Shown here piece after piece: positions 17,687 to 17,909 of a stretch of DNA of 17,909 nucleotides. The notes under the pieces are model-generated. The model searched no databases. It was not told the origin of the DNA and was given only the letters and a program-made list of their open reading frames with translations. The stretch comes from DATFES01 sp035457725 (lineage in GTDB: Bacteria > Pseudomonadota > Alphaproteobacteria > CACIAM-22H2): the NCBI GenBank assembly GCA_035457725.1, contig DATIBC010000095.1, positions 1 through 17,909 on the forward strand. The letters are read 5' to 3'. Every line of letters begins with the position of its first letter. Position 1 is the first letter of the stretch. Position numbers and translations under genes: made by a program.

Positions 17687-17714
17687 AGTATGGCGACGTC
17701 GGACCGCTTGTCAA
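17687..17714 (-). promoter_or_regulatory. argD: Candidate argD-argF promoter
   Basis: On the minus strand a perfect TTGACA (17714-17709) is followed after 16 bases by CATACT (17692-17687), which matches four of six -10 positions. Transcription would start near 17680, giving a leader of about 77 bases. I see no clear ArgR-type box next to it. Confidence 0.5.
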
Positions 17715-17818
17715 CCGGCCGACGGATCGGCGCCCGACGTGCCGCGCGGCCGCCACACGGCCACGGCATGCATCATGATGACTACGCCAAGGATAAAGAT
17801 CAGCCAATAGCGAAGACG
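17711..17818 (-). other. Start-less open frame coding a membrane-segment-like peptide
   Basis: On the minus strand this frame reads RLRYWLIFILGVVIMMHAV and continues AVWRPRG to a TGA at 17713-17711: a convincing hydrophobic segment followed by a basic, hydrophilic tail. The frame remains open upstream to a TGA at about 17870, but no ATG, GTG or TTG occurs before the hydrophobic part; only CTG 17803 or the internal ATGs at 17776 and 17773 could start it. The stop overlaps the argD -35. It may be a small membrane protein with an unusual start, a decayed gene or chance. The remaining bases to 17909 show nothing further I can support. Confidence 0.2.
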
Positions 17819-17909
17819 AGAGGATTGCCGCGAGGGCGATGTTTGGTTGTATCCTAGAGTGCGGGGAACCGGGTCAGTTTGTCATTGAGGCTGCGGGAGA
17901 CGATCGCTT

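Noticed and set aside
16191..17810. 539-codon open frame antisense to argD and argF
   Set aside because: It is a shadow of two unmistakable arginine genes. Its length comes from GC-rich third positions, and no domain is recognisable.

Overview
The window looks like a high-GC alphaproteobacterial chromosome. The argD-argF-hslO order on the minus strand is an arrangement I associate with Rhizobiales and Rhodospirillales-type genomes, and codons throughout are strongly GC-biased at the third position. No species can be named from the sequence alone. No tRNA, rRNA, transposase or CRISPR array was seen.

Layout. (1) Positions 77-1058, minus strand: a GNAT acetyltransferase followed 7 bp later by an Rrf2-family regulator. 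(2) Positions 1059-1169: a divergent, AT-rich control region with overlapping inverted repeats. (3) Positions 1170-8857, plus strand: a tightly packed aerobic benzoyl-CoA (box) operon, boxC-boxB-benzoate-CoA ligase-boxA, then a two-subunit family I CoA-transferase of the glutaconate CoA-transferase type. (4) Positions 8962-13656, plus strand: a complete branched-chain-amino-acid-type ABC importer (Tat-exported binding protein, two permeases, two ATPases), probably for benzoate or a related aromatic acid. (5) Positions 13688-17603, minus strand: housekeeping genes argD-argF, then hslO (Hsp33) and a small lipoprotein gene that overlaps it. An imperfect inverted repeat resembling a dispersed intergenic element lies between argF and hslO.

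How the parts work together. The importer would bring in the aromatic acid, and the ligase would make benzoyl-CoA. BoxA (reductase) and BoxB (di-iron epoxidase) would form the 2,3-epoxide, and BoxC would open the ring with loss of formate. The usual next enzyme, the semialdehyde dehydrogenase BoxD, and the usual regulator BoxR are both missing here. In their place are the CoA-transferase pair and the GNAT/Rrf2 pair. The latter recalls BadL/BadM, which I remember from the anaerobic benzoate cluster of Rhodopseudomonas palustris. This combination of an oxygenase-type pathway, a Bad-like control pair and an added CoA-transferase is the most interesting aspect of the window.

Hairpins of note lie in the livK-livH gap, in the argD leader and between the convergent livF and lipoprotein genes.
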